Assembly: GCA_021443605.1 (NCBI GenBank)
Contig: JABUTQ010000197.1
Span: 1 to 6,861, forward strand
Length of the DNA stretch: 6,861 nt
Origin: Bacteroidales bacterium
GTDB taxonomy: Bacteria; Bacteroidota; Bacteroidia; Bacteroidales; UBA932
Reading direction: 5' to 3'
Shown: positions 6,197 through 6,861 of the stretch, one piece after another
Position numbering within the stretch: the stretch's first letter is position 1
Layout of the letters: every line of letters begins with the position of its first letter
Translations under genes and position numbers: made by a program
Notes under the pieces: generated by a model
The model's input: the letters and a program-made list of their open reading frames with translations, nothing else
Database searches by the model: none
Told to the model about the DNA's origin: nothing

Positions 6197-6735
6197 CCTT
6201 TCATCTCCCTGTATTTTGCAAAACCGAATGCTCCAACTCCCACAATAAGAAGGATATAGATAGGAGAGACATTCAAGAGTAAGATTAACAATATAGTCAC
6301 GGCTGCAATTCCGCCTGTCCATATATTGAGCTTGTTCTTTATGGCGAGCTGGATTGTGGGTACTGCAATCAATGCCACAACCACCGGACGTATCCCCTTG
6401 AAAATTGCAATCACGGCTTCATTGTCCTTGAAACTCGTGAATACCATCGCTATGGCAAGGATAATCAAAAAAGAGGGGAGAACGCTGCCGAGAGTGGCTA
6501 CAAAGCTCCCTTTGACACCTTTTAGTCTGTATCCGAGAAAAATGGATATATTCACCGCCAAAAGGCCGGGAAGGGATTGGGAGATGGCGAAAATATCCAT
6601 AAACTCGTCATCGTCTATCCATTTTTTGCGCAAAACCAGCTCTTCGCGGATAATTGCAATCATGGCCAAGCCTCCTCCGATGGTGAAGGCTCCAATCTTT
6701 GCAAAGGTGGTAAAAAGTCTCAAATACTCTTTCAT
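6194..6735 (-). CDS. Short-chain CHR-family (chromate/anion) transporter, first subunit, 180 aa
   Basis: This is the other half of the CHR pair, an inner-membrane protein. Visible motifs are FAKIGAFTIGGGLAMI (11-26), SQSLPGLLAVNISIFLGYR (52-70), GSFVATLGSVLPSFLII (76-92) and GIRPVVVALI (114-123), followed by two more hydrophobic helices and a short basic end. It differs from its partner in the central loop (SLPG-LLAVN against MTPG-PIGIN), as expected for the two non-identical subunits of a paired short-chain CHR transporter. I chose the ATG at 6735. A longer reading starts at TTG 6762 but overlaps the promoter (-7 box at 6753-6760), adds nine residues unlike the family, and would not be in the transcript. 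The stop codon overlaps the start of the second gene, so translation is probably coupled. Substrate unknown; chromate, sulfate or another oxyanion are possible. Confidence 0.92.
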
Positions 6736-6752
6736 GGCAGCATTTTCGGGTG

Positions 6753-6784
6753 CAAATATCAAGTTTTTTCAAAATTTTTTCAAA
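6753..6784 (-). promoter_or_regulatory. Probable promoter of the CHR operon
   Basis: On the minus strand TTTG (6784-6781) is followed after 20 bases by GATATTTG (6760-6753), which matches TAnnTTTG except for the first base and is followed by the commonly seen CA. The leader to the ATG at 6735 would be about 10 bases. The spacer is made almost entirely of A and T tracts. Confidence 0.5.
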
Positions 6785-6827
6785 AAAATGAAAAAAAACC
6801 TGAAATAAATTTGGTGGTTAAAAAAAA
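6764..6827. other. A/T-tract-rich segment between divergent promoters
   Basis: Runs of T6 (6764-6769), A4T6 (6771-6780), A7 (6782-6788), A8 (6791-6798) and A8 (6820-6827) crowd this stretch, several spaced about one helical turn apart. Such tracts are known to bend DNA and can act as upstream promoter elements. Here they sit within the CHR promoter and upstream of or within the outward plus-strand promoter. I see no coding potential. Confidence 0.4.
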
Positions 6828-6840
6828 GTGCGTACATTTG
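6810..6840 (+). promoter_or_regulatory. Strong Bacteroidota promoter facing out of the window
   Basis: TTTG (6810-6813) and TACATTTG (6833-6840) are separated by exactly 19 bases, the same spacing as in the nifJ promoter, and both elements match the consensus fully. The -7 box is followed by CAGCCCGTTTCGG, so transcription should start near 6845 and run into the unseen region. The gene served lies beyond the right edge and cannot be named from the leader alone. Confidence 0.75.
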
Positions 6841-6861
6841 CAGCCCGTTTCGGAAGGGACG

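Noticed and set aside
6736..6762. TTG at 6762 as start of the first CHR gene
   Set aside because: It overlaps the promoter; the ATG at 6735 gives the normal family N-terminus.
1..6861. tRNA, rRNA, CRISPR array, insertion sequence or prophage
   Set aside because: I searched by eye for cloverleaf ends, regularly spaced repeats, transposase motifs and terminal inverted repeats and found none beyond the edge repeat.

Overview
The window looks like a piece of chromosome from an anaerobic member of the Bacteroidota, most likely Bacteroidales. Three things point that way. Five promoter candidates fit, fully or nearly, the Bacteroidota sigma-ABfr pattern (TTTG or TTG, about 19-20 bases, TAnnTTTG). 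Leaders are A/T-rich with weak or no Shine-Dalgarno sites. The largest gene is a single-chain pyruvate:ferredoxin oxidoreductase close to those I remember from Bacteroides-type anaerobes. No transposase, phage gene, CRISPR array, tRNA or rRNA gene is visible, and no reading frame is broken.

Layout from left to right. Bases 1-60 carry a copy of a short palindromic intergenic repeat. A hotdog-fold acyl-CoA thioesterase gene (63-473, minus) follows, preceded by its own short promoter. That promoter is packed against a strong intrinsic terminator (506-541) that ends the upstream gene. The upstream gene is nifJ (561-4106, minus), encoding a complete 1181-residue pyruvate:ferredoxin oxidoreductase with all expected active-site residues and three [4Fe-4S] cluster motifs. 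Between 4107 and 4257 lie two divergent promoters, one for nifJ and one for a plus-strand pair. The pair is a secreted protein of unknown function (4258-4941) and, 10 bases on, a six-helix DUF308/HdeD-like membrane protein with a very acidic tail (4952-5629). This pair converges, with only 15 untranslated bases between, on a minus-strand operon of two short CHR-family (chromate/anion transporter) genes that overlap by ATGA (5645-6196 and 6194-6735). The right edge (6736-6861) holds the operon's promoter, an A/T-tract-rich segment, and a strong outward-facing plus-strand promoter for a gene beyond the window.

Functionally, NifJ is the central anaerobic enzyme turning pyruvate into acetyl-CoA, CO2 and reduced ferredoxin. 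The thioesterase acts on an unidentified acyl-CoA and is transcribed separately, so a direct link to NifJ is only suggestive. The secreted-protein/DUF308 pair is the least understood part of the window and the best candidate for something undescribed. The two CHR half-proteins probably work together as one membrane transporter. I see no clear new multi-gene system. The most notable details are this uncharacterised pair, a cysteine-rich stretch in the TPP domain of NifJ, and the edge repeat.
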